A stretch of DNA of 64,000 nt from Saccopteryx bilineata (Eukaryota; Chordata; Mammalia; Chiroptera; Emballonuridae): positions 288,344,982 through 288,408,981 of the forward strand of contig NC_089490.1 in NCBI RefSeq assembly GCF_036850765.1, given 5' to 3'. The notes under the pieces were generated by a model. That model did not search any database and was not told where the DNA came from. It saw nothing but the letters and a program-made list of their open reading frames with translations. Below are positions 1-12,599 of this stretch, in pieces. Position 1 is the stretch's first letter. Each line of letters starts with the position of its first letter. The translations under genes and the position numbers were made by a program.

Positions 1-447
1 TGGAATTCAAACGATCCATTCTTTATGGGAAATTCTGAAGTGTTGCACCAACTCTAAGTTGAAAAGAATGAATGAGTGAGGGATCAATGACTTGTCTCTG
101 TACTACACTAGTGCTTATCACTGGAATGCATCACCAAAAGTAATGTCAAACACTTAGCTCTTAGTTTACCACAAGTGTAGCCACCATCCCAGGGTTAGTT
201 CATAGAACCAATCCCAATAGTGATATTTTTCACTGGATAAAAGATTTTTTTTATGTTGTATCCATGAAATTAACAGTTTATTGAGTCAAATCACCTACAT
301 ATTTAAATAAGTCTCTCAGAAAGATTCCTCCTGGAATAAAAAATAAAAAATTACAAAGATACTGAAAGAGAGAGGGCTTTTTATAAATAAAAATTAAAAT
401 TGCCAATGTAAGGAAGTAGAAGTAAGAGATAAATTATGAAAAGTTAG

Positions 448-781
448 GCCTGACCAAGCGGTGGTGCAGTGGATAGAGCATCGGACTAGGACATGGAGGA
501 CGCAGGTTCAAAACCTCGAGATCGCCAGCCTGAGGGTTGGCTCATCTTGTTTGAGCACAGCTCACTAGCTGGAACCCAAAGTCGCTGGATTGAGCACAAG
601 GGGTCACTTGGGATCCCTTGGTCTGCTATAGCTCCCCCATCAAGGCACATATGAGAAAGCAATCAATGAACAACTAAGGTGCTACAATGAAGAATTGATG
701 CTTCTCATCTCTCTCCCTTCCTCTCTGTCCCTATCTGTCCCTCTCTCTATGTCCCTCTCTGTCTCTGTCACACACACACAA
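448..781 (+). mobile_element. tRNA-derived SINE, type B
   Basis: The head gcctgaccaagcggtggtgc continues into a tRNA-like box A and a diverged box B (ggttcaaaacc). The body carries the diagnostic 'agaaagcaatcaatgaac' and 'gaattgatgcttctcatc' segments and ends in a pyrimidine-rich TCTGTC tail running into (CA)n. Orientation is antisense to CDH12. No clear target duplication was found, which suggests an older copy. Confidence 0.85.
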
Positions 782-1217
782 CATAAATATATATATTTAT
801 ATGGAAAGCTAGGATAAACCTAAAATAACTTGTTGATGATTAAAAAAGAAAGGATAAGTAAGCTTTCTTTCCTGAAGCATCAAAAGGAAAATTGGTTTGA
901 AAATGTCTTTGCCAAAATCCTATTTCAAGTTTTAACTGCAATCTAATATGTATCATCTGTACCTTGTCATTTATTGAAGAAATAATAAAACTAACAAAGC
1001 TTAATTAATATACTTTTAAGTTATTTATTATAAAGTTTTACCTTATAAAGTTTTACAGATTTATAAGCTATCCCAAATTGTTGAAGGGCCATTCCCAGAG
1101 TCATGTATCTAAAGGATAAGGACTTAAGATTCAAACCCAGCACTATAGAAATCCAAATGTTATGTGCATTCCCCCATCTCCACACTATGATTGATTTGTG
1201 CTAAATTCATTACATAT

Positions 1218-1771
1218 TGTTGGACAAATGAGTTGTAAAATCTGTATTTTCTGAGTTTTTCTCACTCTTATTATTAAAGATGGCCAATGCTCACATGATG
1301 GTGCTCTCACGTGATACTGCTAATTGACTTTCATGCTTGGGAAGGGGCTTGATTATGTTAATGTGAGCTAGAGGAGGGGGTTGTTCTGCCAAAAAGTTTT
1401 AAAAGGAGGAGTTAGGAGGCCATTTTGGGGGGAGTGACCACATTGTTGTAGAGAGAGGAGGAGCCCATGTTGTAGCAGGGCAGAGAGGCCACGTGAAGGA
1501 GAAGAGGCAGCCAAAACGGCAGCATGCAGAGGGGACTGAGTGAGGCTTTCAATTCTAGCAAAAACCAAAGAGTCAGTGGCTTTGGGAGCCCTGAATAAAA
1601 AGAGAAGTGTTTCCTGCTGTGTGTATTTTCTCGCCCGCTGGTTGCAAGCAGGAATAAAGAGGATGGCTCACCAGTTCTTGGCTCTGTTTTTTTTCTATGA
1701 CTGGTCCAAATTAAATGCGAACCTACACTGGCCAGGGGCCTATGATGGTGGCTGCGGCTACTGGCATTTCA
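1218..1771 (+). mobile_element. Solo LTR, subfamily 1 (LTR-1)
   Basis: Starts TGTTGGACAAATG and ends at a diverged CTGGCATTTCA. Inside are a TTTTAAAAGG TATA-like box and an AATAAA signal in 'caggaataaagaggatggct', followed by the U5 segment 'gctcaccagttcttggctct'. The 5-bp flanks catat and cctat differ at one base. No retroviral coding sequence adjoins it. The family is not one I can name. Confidence 0.82.
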
Positions 1772-2469
1772 CCTATAGTACCACTAAAGATTTAAAATAT
1801 CAATATATCTTTAGACATATATCTAGATTCTCTTAAAGAATTCATACAAAGTCTTTCCACATGACTGATACAATAATCTGCTATGCTAAATCTATTTTAA
1901 AAACTAAAAGCAGTGTAATAAGTTGCTTAAGAAATGTTTACACATTTATGTAAAGCACAGTGAAGTCTATTATTATGTAGCAGTAGAGATACAAATAACA
2001 TTAAGTGAAAAGAAGGTATATTTTGTAATACAAGATGTGTATGTACAACGTCTATTTGTAATCATGAAGAATCATGTAGAAAATATTGATTATTAAATTA
2101 TTATCAGTTACAGACCATTTCTTTTACTTCATAGAACAGGTTTGGTTCAGTTTTTGTAAGTTATTTAATCTTTCTTCAGCTCAGTTTTTCATATAAAACA
2201 TGATATTAATAAGCTCTAATTCATGAGTTTGATGTACTAAAGAGATATAGTATTTTACAAAGTTAAATGACATTTGGTAAATTACCATTCTTCATTACCA
2301 ACTGTACTTTATAGAGCTTATCTATCAATAACTCTGCTTTTGTGATTGGTATTAATACTTATACAGCATTTTATAATCAGTTTAAACACTTTGGTTAAAC
2401 TATGTTCTCTATCTTAAACTGGAAATTGTCAAAAATAACAACAAAATGAATGCCTAATAGTTAATAATG

Positions 2470-2680
2470 TTGACAATGTACCTATATTCTAAAATCTAAT
2501 ACATAGATTAATTCATTTAGTATTTACAACTCTGTTATGGACACTATTATTATTCCCATTATTGTATGTGGAATTCTGTGGAACAGAGGAGAAATGTAAC
2601 TTGTTCAAAAATCACAAGTTGTGGTGATAAGATAATTTGAATCCAGGTTTCCTGGTTCAAGTCTGTGATCTTAAGTTATA
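2470..2680 (-). repeat. MIR remnant
   Basis: Reads as reverse-complement MIR: 'gattaattcatttagtattt', 'ggacactattattattccca', 'gaacagaggagaaatgtaac', 'gaatccaggtttcctggttc'. Diverged. Confidence 0.6.
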
Positions 2681-3771
2681 ATGTGTATTAGAAAAATATT
2701 TGACCATTATATAGCTACTTACAAAAATAGATAAATAATTCATATTTTAAGTTAGAGTTTACTATGTTCATGTGAATAACTTAATCTATTCAACCTCTGT
2801 ACAATGCAAAAATCAGTCTCTACTTTCTATCTAACTTGGCACATACGGTACAAGTTCCAAAGCCATATAAAGAGTTTTTATTTTTCAGAATTACATTTTT
2901 TTATTTAGTTAGTGTGAAGATGGAATGTCTTCAAAAAGGATCCAGACTTTTTTTTTGCAATTTTATTTATAATACAAACTTATCCTTATAATGTGTAAAT
3001 ATGGTATTACAATTAAAGCCAATTTTTACACATAAGAAATTCTCTTTTGGTAGTTTTAAATTATTTAATTATTTGCAATACAGATCATAACATCTATTCC
3101 AATGAGTAATATGTCACAAAAATATAATCACTCTTGTAACATATTATTAAAAATGTTTCTCCAAGGTGTGTTTTTGGTATTTTAGCTAAGACAAATATTT
3201 GCTGTGTGAGATTTCCCTGTGCTCTGTAGGATTTGTAGAATTACAGAAAATTAAATGTCACTAGTCATCACTGTGAAAATTACAAAATAAATGCCAAAAT
3301 AAGGATAGAGAGAAAATTATAACAACCAAAGCAACACCCTCCTATTACTGAAAACGAGTGATGGGTTTATTGCTTTCACTATATTTTTCTCTCTTCTATT
3401 ATATATGTGTAAACTTTTCATAATTACAAGTTTAAAAATGTCACCTTATACTTTTAAATTCTGGTAGAGAAAGTAATAAAATCTTCATTCAAGAACTATC
3501 ATACTCAAGTAAGTACTGAATTTTTCATAAGAGAGTATAATTATTGGAGTAATATAAATTTTTTATTTATGTACATAATTCACTATGTGAAAAAGTTATG
3601 ACCTATTTTCTGACTTATTAAACTATTTTTAGGACAATAATAAAATTTATTTAAAGTTGATCAAGTATGATCTTTATTATCCAAATTTTTGCCATATAGA
3701 AACTAGTTATCATTGAAAAATTAAAAAGCAAATTCTAATATAAACAGTAAATATTAAAAAAATGACTAAGA

Positions 3772-4168
3772 GGCCCTGGCCGGTTGGCTCAGTGGTAGAG
3801 CGTCGGCCTGGCGTGTAGAGGTCCCGGGTTCGATTCCCAGTCAGAGCACACAGGAGAAGCGCCCATCTGCTTCTCCACCCCTCCCCCTCTCCTTCCTTTC
3901 TGTCTCTCTCTTCCCCTCCTGCAGCCAAGGCTCCATTGGAGCAAAGATGGCCCAGGCGCTGGGGATGGCTCCTTGGCCTCTGCCCCAGGCGCTAGAGTGG
4001 CTCTGGTCACGGCAGAGCGATGCCCGGGTGGGGCAGAGCATTGCCCCCTGGTGGGCAGAGGATCGCCCCCTGGTGGGCGTGCCAGGTGGATCCCGGTCGG
4101 GCACATGCGGGAGTCTGTCTGTCTCTCCCCGTTTCTAGCTTCAGAAAAATACAAAAAAAAAAAAAAAA
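3772..4168 (+). mobile_element. tRNA-derived SINE, type A
   Basis: The head ggccctggccggttggctca is followed by box A/box B (ggttcgattcc), the 'cacaggagaagcgcccatc' linker, and a GC-rich body with 'ccattggagcaaagatgg' and 'gccccctggtgggca'. It ends 'cttcagaaaaatac' plus poly(A). It is flanked by the short target duplication gactaaga at 3764-3771 and 4169-4176. Open frames on both strands here are only SINE sequence. Confidence 0.92.
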
Positions 4169-4358
4169 GACTAAGAAACTATTATTAATTGGCAACACCC
4201 AATTAATTGAAATGTTCTTAACAGTCAAATCACTTAAACTTTAATGAGCATTGATTCATGTCACTTAAATTTAATAACCAGCTTATTAATAAGTTAGGGT
4301 TCATATAAGACAATACACAAAAGGGCCTTGGGTTTATGAAGTATATAAAACTTTACAG

Positions 4359-4761
4359 GGCCCTGCCTGGTTGGCTCAGCGGTAGAGCATCGGCCTGGTG
4401 TGCGGGGGACCCAGGTTCGATTCCTGGCCAGGGCACATAGGAGAAGCACCCATTTTCTTCTCCACTCCCCCCTCCTTCCTCTCTGTCTCTCTCTTCCCCT
4501 CCCGTAGCCAAGGCTCCATTGGAGCAAAAGATGGCCCGGGCGCTGGAGATGGCTCCTTGGCCTCTGCCCCAGGCGCTAGAGTGGCTCTGGTCGTGGCAGA
4601 GCAATGCCCCGGAGGGGCAGAGCATCGCCCCCTGGTGGGCAGAGCGTCGCCCCTGGTGGGCATGCCGGGTGGATCCCGGTGGGACGCATGCAGGAGTCTG
4701 TCTGACTGTCTCTCCCCGTTTCCAGCTTCAGAAAAAATACAAAAAATAAAAAATAAAAAAA
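4359..4761 (+). mobile_element. tRNA-derived SINE, type A
   Basis: Full-length type A copy (ggccctgcctggttggctca head, A-rich tail with AAATAAA repeats). It is bounded by a 14-bp target duplication, ataaaactttacag at 4345-4358 and ataaaacttcacag at 4762-4775, with one mismatch. Confidence 0.92.
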
Positions 4762-5034
4762 ATAAAACTTCACAGGATTCCAGCACTTAGCTCTCAAGTC
4801 TTCTAGATTTCCTGAAGCATATACTTAGCTATCCTTGAACACATTTAGAATCTCTGCAACAGGTAACAGAAAACAGGACTCTTGGCAAGAGGGAGAACCT
4901 CGTCCTCTTTTCAGTCAAAACCTCTCAGTTTTAACATTTCTTTTTTTGTAAAAAGACCCTGAAAAACAAAACAAAACAATAAAATGCATCTAAGCCATCA
5001 AAAAAAAGGTCAGGGAGAGAAGATCGAGATTGCT

Positions 5035-5440
5035 GGCTTGAGTTGACATGACTGAAATCATCTGAAGTTTTCTTTATTCACATGTCTGGTGCTTGATGCT
5101 GGAGGTTTCCTGGAGGGCTAGCTGGAGATGCAGACAGGAGTACTCATGCATGGTCTCTTATGTGGTCTGAGCTTCCTCACAGCATGATGGTTAGAGTTAA
5201 AGGGCAACCATTTTAAGAGAAGAAATCCAGACAGAATCTATTGCTTTTATAACCTTAGACAGTTACATATAAACATTTGTCTATGTTACTAAGGGTGCTC
5301 ACCAGTCCATTTGCATATTCAAGGAAAGGGAAGATAGACCCCACTTCTGCTAGAACAAAGGTTAGCCTCACTGTCAGAAGAATTTATGTGATGGAAAGAT
5401 ACAAAGGTGTGGCCATATTTGGAACTTGAAATAAAAAAAA
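5035..5440 (+). repeat. Ancient interspersed repeat, unnamed
   Basis: 'ttcacatgtctggtgcttga', 'gcttcctcacagcatgatgg' and 'atagaccccacttctgctag' follow the order of a medium-reiteration mammalian repeat I recognise by sound but cannot name with certainty. The match is diverged and the edges are approximate. Confidence 0.4.
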
Positions 5441-6090
5441 AAACACAAAAAACCTCTTTTAGAAATGGGTTCCCTAGTAATTAGCATTGATTTTGATAAA
5501 TCCTAGAAAAATAAAATTTAAGTTTAGAAAAAAATTAGAATTGATATAATCTTGTGGTTCTCTTCCTCTTTAGTATTAGAAGTTTTCACATGGGGCAGGG
5601 GGCAATGAGGAATAATTGGCTTTATGCACAGCTCTCTTTATGTAGTATATTGAGATTCCATATAAGATTTCATTGACAAAGTTTCCTGATGATCTTCACA
5701 GTATGAAAATTATAGATTTATTTAAAAAAAATACACACACAAACATTTATAAATGCATCAACTTTGGCATAATCTTGCCCTATGATTCGTGTCAGAGCCA
5801 AGACTGGAATCCAAATCTCTTTTCTATGCTTTTCAGCTCCCGGTGATATCTGTCAACTGACTCAAAGAGCAAGAGACGCTGCCTGAGATCTGCCCATGTA
5901 AATATGATCAATTACTTTCAGTGAATCACATTTAAACTGAAATTTAGTCCCTGTGATGTGAAGAAGCCTACTTTACACTTTAGAGTCAAGGTAGTAGATT
6001 TTTAAAGTAAAATTTACCTAGTAGATATTCATTCAATAAAACTGACCAAATAGTAGAATGTTTCTAAGAACCAATTAGAAATGTAATTGT

Positions 6091-6465
6091 GGCCCTGGCC
6101 AGTTGGCTCAGTAGTAGAGCATCAGCCTGGCATGCAGGAGTCCCGGGTTCGATTCCTGGCCAGGGCACACAGGAGAAGCGTCCATCTGCTTCTCCACCCC
6201 TCCCCCTCTCCTTCCTCTCTGTCTCTCTCTTCCCTTCCCGCAGCCGAGGCTCCATTGGAGCAAAGATGGCCCGGGCGCTGGGGATGGCTCCTTGGCCTCT
6301 GCCCCAGGCGCTAGAGTGGCTCTGGTCGTGGCAGAGCGACGCCCCCTGGTGGGCAGAGCGTCGCCCCTGGTGGGCGTGCCAGGTGGATCCCGGTCGGGCG
6401 CATGCGGGAGTCTGTCTGACTGTCTCTCCCCGTTTCCAGCTTCAGAAAAGTACAAAAAAAAAAAA
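6091..6465 (+). mobile_element. tRNA-derived SINE, type A
   Basis: Near-complete type A copy, from ggccctggccagttggctca to 'cttcagaaaagtac' and poly(A). One of the two 'gccccctggtgggcagag' repeats in the 3' body is missing compared with the copy at 3772. A second, older type A copy follows after only 10 bp. Confidence 0.9.
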
Positions 6466-6475
6466 GTTAACTACA

Positions 6476-6836
6476 GGCCCTGGCCAGTTGGCTCAGTGGT
6501 AGAGCATAAGCTCAACATGTGGATGTCCTGGGTTCGATTCCCAGTCAGGGCACACAGGAGAAGTGACCATCTACTTCCTTCTTTCTCTCTCTCTCTTCCC
6601 CCCTGCAGCTTTGGCTTAGTTAGCTCAAGTGAGTTGGCCTTGGGCACTGAGGATGGCTTGATGACCTGCACCTCAGGTGCTAAGAGGCACCTGGTTGCTG
6701 ACCAACAGAGCAACAACAGCCCCAGATGGGCAGGGCATCACTCCCTGGTGGGCCTGCCAGATGAATCCTGGTTGGGATGCATGCGGAAGTCTGTCTCACT
6801 GCCTCCCCTTCTCTCACTAAAAAAATAAATAAAAAG
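6476..6836 (+). mobile_element. tRNA-derived SINE, type A, diverged copy
   Basis: Same head as type A but a diverged body ('tttggcttagttagctcaag', 'gctgaccaacagagcaac'), ending in 'tctcactaaaaaaataaata'. It lies head-to-tail directly after the SINE at 6091. Its divergence marks it as an older subfamily than its neighbour. Confidence 0.85.
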
Positions 6837-7731
6837 AGTCAATTAAATTCTCTGAGGAAATGTAACTATTTTAGATAACTGATCTGACTGTTTCATTTTC
6901 CAAAATCCATACTTATCTTTAGGGGTCTAGAGAATTTGGCCTGTTGGCTCCTATTAGTGTGAACAAGATAAGGGCCTAATATCCAAAATATGCAAAAGGC
7001 AACCTTCTAAAATGGATTCCAATAATCCTCACTTCTTGATACTCACATGAGTTGCCTTCCTGTAACTCCCTACCCTTAAGTGTGGTCTAAATCTAGTGAT
7101 TTGCTTCTAGTGATTCTGAATAGAATGTGGTAAAGAGATACTAGATATATCAGATATGACATCTTCTCACTGTTGCAGGGAGCAGGACTATAATCAAAGG
7201 AGCAAAATCCCATCTTGGAATCAACCCCTTCTTTTTCCAGTCTCTCTGCAGATCATATTGAGAATGCCACAACCTATCAGTGGGTATGGGTACTGAAGTC
7301 CTCAATGTTTTATTCATCCAGCTCAGTGAGGATCTTGTCGAGTCTGTCGAATCCACCTCTGTGCCTATGTCCATACTGTTCAGGATCTTCTTGATGTCAC
7401 TGGCACAAGGAAGGCATTGTCCCTAAGATTAGCCAGCAGGTAGGAGGAGATGTATGTAGGTATGTGAAATATTTCAATAGTGAGAGAAATTATCATGGGA
7501 TCCTACAAAACGGAGTCATTAGAGATTGTTGTAGCTTGAGACTGCTGTGGTAATTTATTCTTATGTAGCATAGATAAAAATCTACCTAATCACCCCACTA
7601 CTGTGCACATGTTCCTGTACATATTTCCTTATTTTCATAGTTTGTGTTTGATTTCTAAAATGCAAATTCACTATTGATTTCTAGTATGTAAGCATGATAG
7701 ATAGCATATGTCAAGACTAACAATAATTTTA

Positions 7732-8057
7732 GCCTGACCAGGCGGTGGTGAAGTGGATGGGACATTGGACTAGGATGCAGAGGACCCAAGATTCGAAACC
7801 CTGAGGTTTCTGGCTTGAGCGCGGGCTCATCTGGTTTAAGCAAAGCTCATCAGCTTGAGCTCAAGGTCGTTGGCTTGAAGCCCAAGGTCGCTGACTTGAG
7901 CAAGGGGTCATTTCATCTGCTGTAGCCCTCCAGTCAAGGCACACATGAGAAAGCAATCAATGAGAAACTAAGGTGCCGCAAACTTCTCCCTCCCTTCTTG
8001 TTTGTCTGTCCCTATCTGTCACTCTCTCTTTCTCTCTCTGTCACAAAAAGTAATAAT
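7732..8057 (+). mobile_element. tRNA-derived SINE, type B
   Basis: The head gcctgaccaggcggtggtga is followed by the type B body with repeated 'gcttgagc' motifs and 'agaaagcaatcaatgaga'. The stretch between 'aaggtgccgcaa' and 'cttctccctccc' is shortened. The target duplication aataatttta is at 7722-7731 and 8058-8067. Confidence 0.9.
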
Positions 8058-9925
8058 AATAATTTTAAGAATTATATGTAATTGCTAAAGTGTATATACT
8101 TTTTACTATATTTCACTTTAATTTCTAAGAATATAAAAATCACATTGACTAAGATTACTTCTTAATATTTAAAATTAATGGAATGAAGCATAAGCAAGTG
8201 AATAGTTGTTACTGTGGAACTAGTTTTTAAAGTGAGAGAGTCAAGGACCCAAATCTTAGCTTGTTTGTCATTTGCTGTGTGACACTAAGCTGCGAACAAA
8301 AGATCTCTGATCCTTTATTTCCTACAATTAGGTTCCTACCTTGAACCTCACTTATAAAACGTAGATGATAATATTCATCTTGAATTTCCAAATACAAAAC
8401 TATTAGAAAAGTTCAGTTCATTAGCTTATTATTGCTTACTATTATACTATAAAAATTAGGTGTGTACTTCTCATTTGGTCTCAGAATACATTTCATACTT
8501 AACTATTTGGCACACAGGCAGATGAAATCCTATGGAAAATTCTACCACAAATTTTATTTCTTTCTCGTTAAATCTTTCATCACTTAATGACCATATTCTG
8601 GTCAGTCATAATCTTTTGCAACCATCCCCTGGAGATTATATAAGAACATACTTAAATCTGAAGTCCCTGGAATTCAGCTTAACTTGCAAAGTTATAATTT
8701 ATTAAAGTTCTCTCTTTTGATTAATTTCCAACTACTCCTAAACTTTAATGTCTAAAAAATAGGCCTCGGTCTTAGTTTTCTTATAATCTATAACAAATAA
8801 TGATTTACACATACGTGATATTTTATACAAGTTTATAAGAACAAATGTATAACTTTATATTGAACCTAAATTATGGATAGTAATTTCAGAGTTTGATCTT
8901 TCTGTACATATAAAAATATTACTTGCATTGTGTTGAAGTAAAAAGAACTTATAGCAAAGTAGATTTATATACCAAATAACCTTAAAAATTAATTACCCAG
9001 ATATTTAATCTCAACTCATAATGGTATATATACAAAATTTTTCCTAAATTTAGTAAGTTAATTCACTGATGTTTTTACCTATTCTACAATGAATGGAACT
9101 AATCTGTAGTAATCCTTGTTATTACATGAACAAGAAAAAAAAATTATTTCTAGCATCATCAGTTTATTTTATAATTATATAAAATATGTTCTAAGATGTT
9201 CATGTAGTTATTTTTTGTTATTTTCCTTAATGATATTTGTTATAGTGACACCAAAAAAGAAAAAAGAAAGATTTCCATGTTGAAATGTTCTGATAATTTC
9301 AATGAGGTGAATTTTTGAAGCTTCTATCTCTTTAAAAAGTTTCAAGATATGGATCATGAAAACAGCAAAGTAGCAAAGCATAAAAGAATTATTAGAAGTC
9401 TAATAAAATTATTTGGACTTCCAACTACAGCAACACTGATTAATGACTGCTTTTTAATTAATTGGAAGTTATTCAATCATTGTACCATTTCATTTCACAT
9501 GAAAGTTAGGGCCAAACATATGCTAGTTCAATCTGCAATAAGGTATACTTATATGATTTTGTTCTTCTTGGCAGAGCAAGTGTGGGCTATTTATTTATCA
9601 GTCATCCAGTATGATTATAGTTTTCTGCTCAGCTGGCTAGTTCAATCAGTGAAAATAGCCTAATGCATAAAGTTTATTTTTAATCTCTGTGAATTCAAGC
9701 AAAACAAAGCCCACAATAAGCTACTCTTAGGCTGAATCTTTAATCGCCATAATGTATGTGTTTAGCCTCTTTACTTTCCACACAGATATATGATGTTTGC
9801 CCCAGCAGATTTCCCAAAGGCTCTAAAGTCTGTGCACACTGTGGTCTTTAAGTAAATCGTGAAATAAACCTGGGACAAGTAGACATTTTAGAAATATTAG
9901 CTTGCCATCACTCTTATATTCTGTA

Positions 9926-9990
9926 GAGATAGATAGATGATAGATAGATAAATGATAGGTAGATAGATAGATAGATAGATGACAGATAGA
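9926..9990. repeat. (GATA)n microsatellite, interrupted
   Basis: Imperfect GATA repeats with TGATA, AATGATA and GACA interruptions; about 16 units. Confidence 0.95.
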
Positions 9991-10544
9991 CATTTAATGT
10001 GTCTAAATCACAGTCCTATATATGTTTCAGTAAGGACCAATGTAACTTATGAGACTTCACATATTAGGGTTTCCCAGTTTTTACTTAAGTAAATTCTATA
10101 GTTACTGGGTTGCTGTGGCAGAGCCAATATGTGCCCAACTTGATAATTTAAAAAATAGTATGCTCTGTATTTGAAAAATCTAAGTATTAGAGGATCAATA
10201 ACACTTGCTTCCACTGTAAGAGTCCACAGTCTCCTTCCAGACCTGATGCTACATAGTGGATGATGATATTGGTAGCTGGGGTAGCCACCACTACCAGAGA
10301 CCTTCCAGAGCTACTTCTCCTGGAGGTAAGTAAGGTACAGGGGTCTACTTCTACTTCAAACAACAAGTGTAAGTTTTGTGTGTGCATTTATAAGAAAGTT
10401 TAGGTTAGATTGGACAGTTTTCTAATTAATAATCTATGAACAATATATCTTTAATGAAGTTATTTGAAAAGACTGCCTCTGGTTAGTTGTCAATAACTAT
10501 GTTCAAGCTAATAAAGTGAATTTAATATGGTTCACAAAGGTCTT

Positions 10545-10574
10545 TTCTTTTTCTTCTTTCTTTCTTCCTTCATT

Positions 10575-10631
<57 letters not shown>

Positions 10632-10640
10632 TTCTTTTTT
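10545..10640 (+). repeat. (TTTC)n microsatellite
   Basis: Nearly pure TTTC over about 75 bp within a longer polypyrimidine run (10541-10650). It sits at the tail end of the antisense SINE at 10655-10950, probably grown from its A-rich tail. Confidence 0.95.
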
Positions 10641-10654
10641 TCTTTCTTATTGTT

Positions 10655-10950
10655 TTTTAAGTGAGAAGAGGGGAGAGAAAGACATACACTCTCCCAAGCG
10701 CCCCAACCAGGATCCACTCGGCAACCCTAGTCTAAGGAGGACATTCAGACCAAACAAGCTATCCTCAGCACCCGAGCAGTGCTTGAACCAGTCAAGCCAC
10801 TGGCTGCAGAAGGGGAAAAGAGAGAGAAAAAGGAGAGTGATGGGGAAAGAAGCAGGTGGTCACTTCTCCTGTGTGCCCTGACGGGGGATCAAACCCAGGA
10901 CATCCATATACCAGGCCAATGCTCTATCCACTAAGCAAACAGGCCAGGTC
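10655..10950 (-). mobile_element. tRNA-derived SINE, type A, diverged copy
   Basis: Reverse-complement type A: 'cacttctcctgtgtgccctg' then a box B complement (gatcaaaccc) and 'ccaatgctctatccacta' before the head complement 'ggccagg'. The body is strongly diverged. Its 3' (tail) side abuts the long TTTC microsatellite at 10545-10640. Confidence 0.82.
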
Positions 10951-11420
10951 TTATACTCAATAACTTAGACAACTTACTTTCACCATATTGGCAAACATCT
11001 AAAGAAACTAAAGCTAATTTTCTAAGGACAACATGGTTAAACGGCCCCCAACATTCTGGATAAATAAAATAATTGAAAGTTAGCATAAAAGGGATGCTGA
11101 ATAACATATATAACTGTAATAGGATGTGACAGGAAGAGAAATGCCAGGTATAAAAGGCAACTTTAGGAAAACAAAGAGAATGGGATCAGGAGGGACCCCA
11201 AAAGGGAGACTGGCTTTCTGTTCTTCTGATAGTATCTCTGCTCAGACAGTTGACTGGATCATCTAGATTCAAAGCTCAACTGAGCAAGGAGGGAAAGAGA
11301 CTGCAGGACAAAGGACAGCCTGCAAGGTGCCTACATAGCATGACAAAGATGTGACAATTTTCCCAGGGTCAAGTTGGAATAGCAGAAAGGAGCTGAAGTT
11401 GAGAAATTATATTGTTAATT

Positions 11421-12271
11421 CAGTGATTCTCAAAGTGTGCACCAGAGTACACTGGTGTGCCCTAGAAGATTTTCAGGTGTGCCCTATGGTATTCCAGAGA
11501 AATATTTATATGTGCCAGTTGGGGACCAAAATACCAACAGGATTTTTGGAGTTTAGATTTTTGGGGGACAGATGTGTGGGGAACTGGCTGTAAACTGAAG
11601 TTCTGCCCAACTCCCCACCTCATTTGCCTGATTAGGTTGCAAAAGGCTGTTAAGCTGTGGTGCTGGATTGTTTACACTACCCCCCATGTTCCCAAGAAAG
11701 ACTGGAGGCAAGTTTCTTCTATTCTTTGTTTGGTGTAAAGTTAAGATGATATGTATGGTGGGGGTTTTCTGCACTCAACACAATTAAGAGTAAAAAGAAA
11801 GGAATTATTCAATGTATTGATGAGGAAATGAGAGTTTGCCTTTCAAATATATGCCCAAACATTGAAGAAATCACTAGGAGACATCAGGCTCATATTTCTC
11901 AGAAACACAAGAATTAAAAAACTTAACACATTTGCGCCAGGATCTGCCGAATTGACTAAATATTACTAAAATGTATCTATATATATAAAAGATAACTTTT
12001 TTGTCTTTTTTCTTTTAATTCCTCTTTTTTACAAATTCTAAAAAGCATAACTCAAAAAATGTAACATAAAAATAGTTTTTAATGTCAGAATAAATTTAAT
12101 TTTGTTGTATTTATTTCACTGAATTATCATAAAAGCACACTTGGACTTTATATTTTTTATTAATATTTGACTTCATTACTATAGCATTTCTCAGAAATTT
12201 ATATATAGTGTGCCTACAATTTTTTGTAGGATTTTAAATATGCCCGACTTCAAAAAGTTTGAGAACCACTT
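11421..12271 (+). mobile_element. hAT-type DNA transposon with transposase remnant
   Basis: The inverted termini cagtgattctcaaagtgtgc and 'aaaaagtttgagaaccactt' are bounded by a perfect 8-bp target duplication, tgttaatt, at 11413-11420 and 12272-12279. At 851 bp it is too short for an autonomous hAT element and carries only a C-terminal scrap of transposase, so it is an internally deleted derivative. The 3' half is A/T-rich. Confidence 0.88.
11765..11917 (+). pseudogene. hAT transposase C-terminal remnant
   Basis: In this frame the sequence reads about 50 codons ending ...IDEEMRVCLSNICPNIEEI... and then RRHQAHISQKHKN before a stop at 11915-11917. The '(D)EE(M/L)RVCLS...I.P.I......QA..S' pattern is typical of the extreme C-terminus of domesticated and free hAT transposases of the ZBED5-like group. 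There is no dimerisation or catalytic region and no start; it is a fossil inside the element at 11421-12271. Recognition is by memory of the family. Confidence 0.6.
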
Positions 12272-12599
12272 TGTTAATTCATCAACAAAGGTTACCTCCT
12301 GCACAAAGAGGCCTTGGAATTAAGAGGTTGTGAGATGTCCCATTGGGTGCCCATATCAAGTTTCTATACAGATAAGATGATCGACATTAAATAACTAAAT
12401 AAAAAAAAAAACACAGAGTATAACCTTGTTTGGGCAACTGTCTTACTGTCAATCCATTTTAGTCATAGATGCATTGGTGACCCAACACTATATGGGGGCA
12501 GATAAGAGAGATTCGTGCATTTTTATTTCCTTTTCTCTTTTCCACTCCAACAAACTAGGGAATCTGTTTCCTCAGAAGCAAGGAATCATAGTTTCAATT

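Noticed and set aside
3772..3850. tRNA genes suggested by box A/box B sequences at SINE heads
   Set aside because: Each lies at the 5' end of a SINE with body, A-tail and target duplication. The tRNA-like part does not form a full gene with an anticodon stem that I can support.
6292..6828. 178-codon open frame on the plus strand
   Set aside because: It runs through two adjacent type A SINEs. Their GC-rich bodies are open in several frames on both strands, and the same peptides recur at every type A copy.
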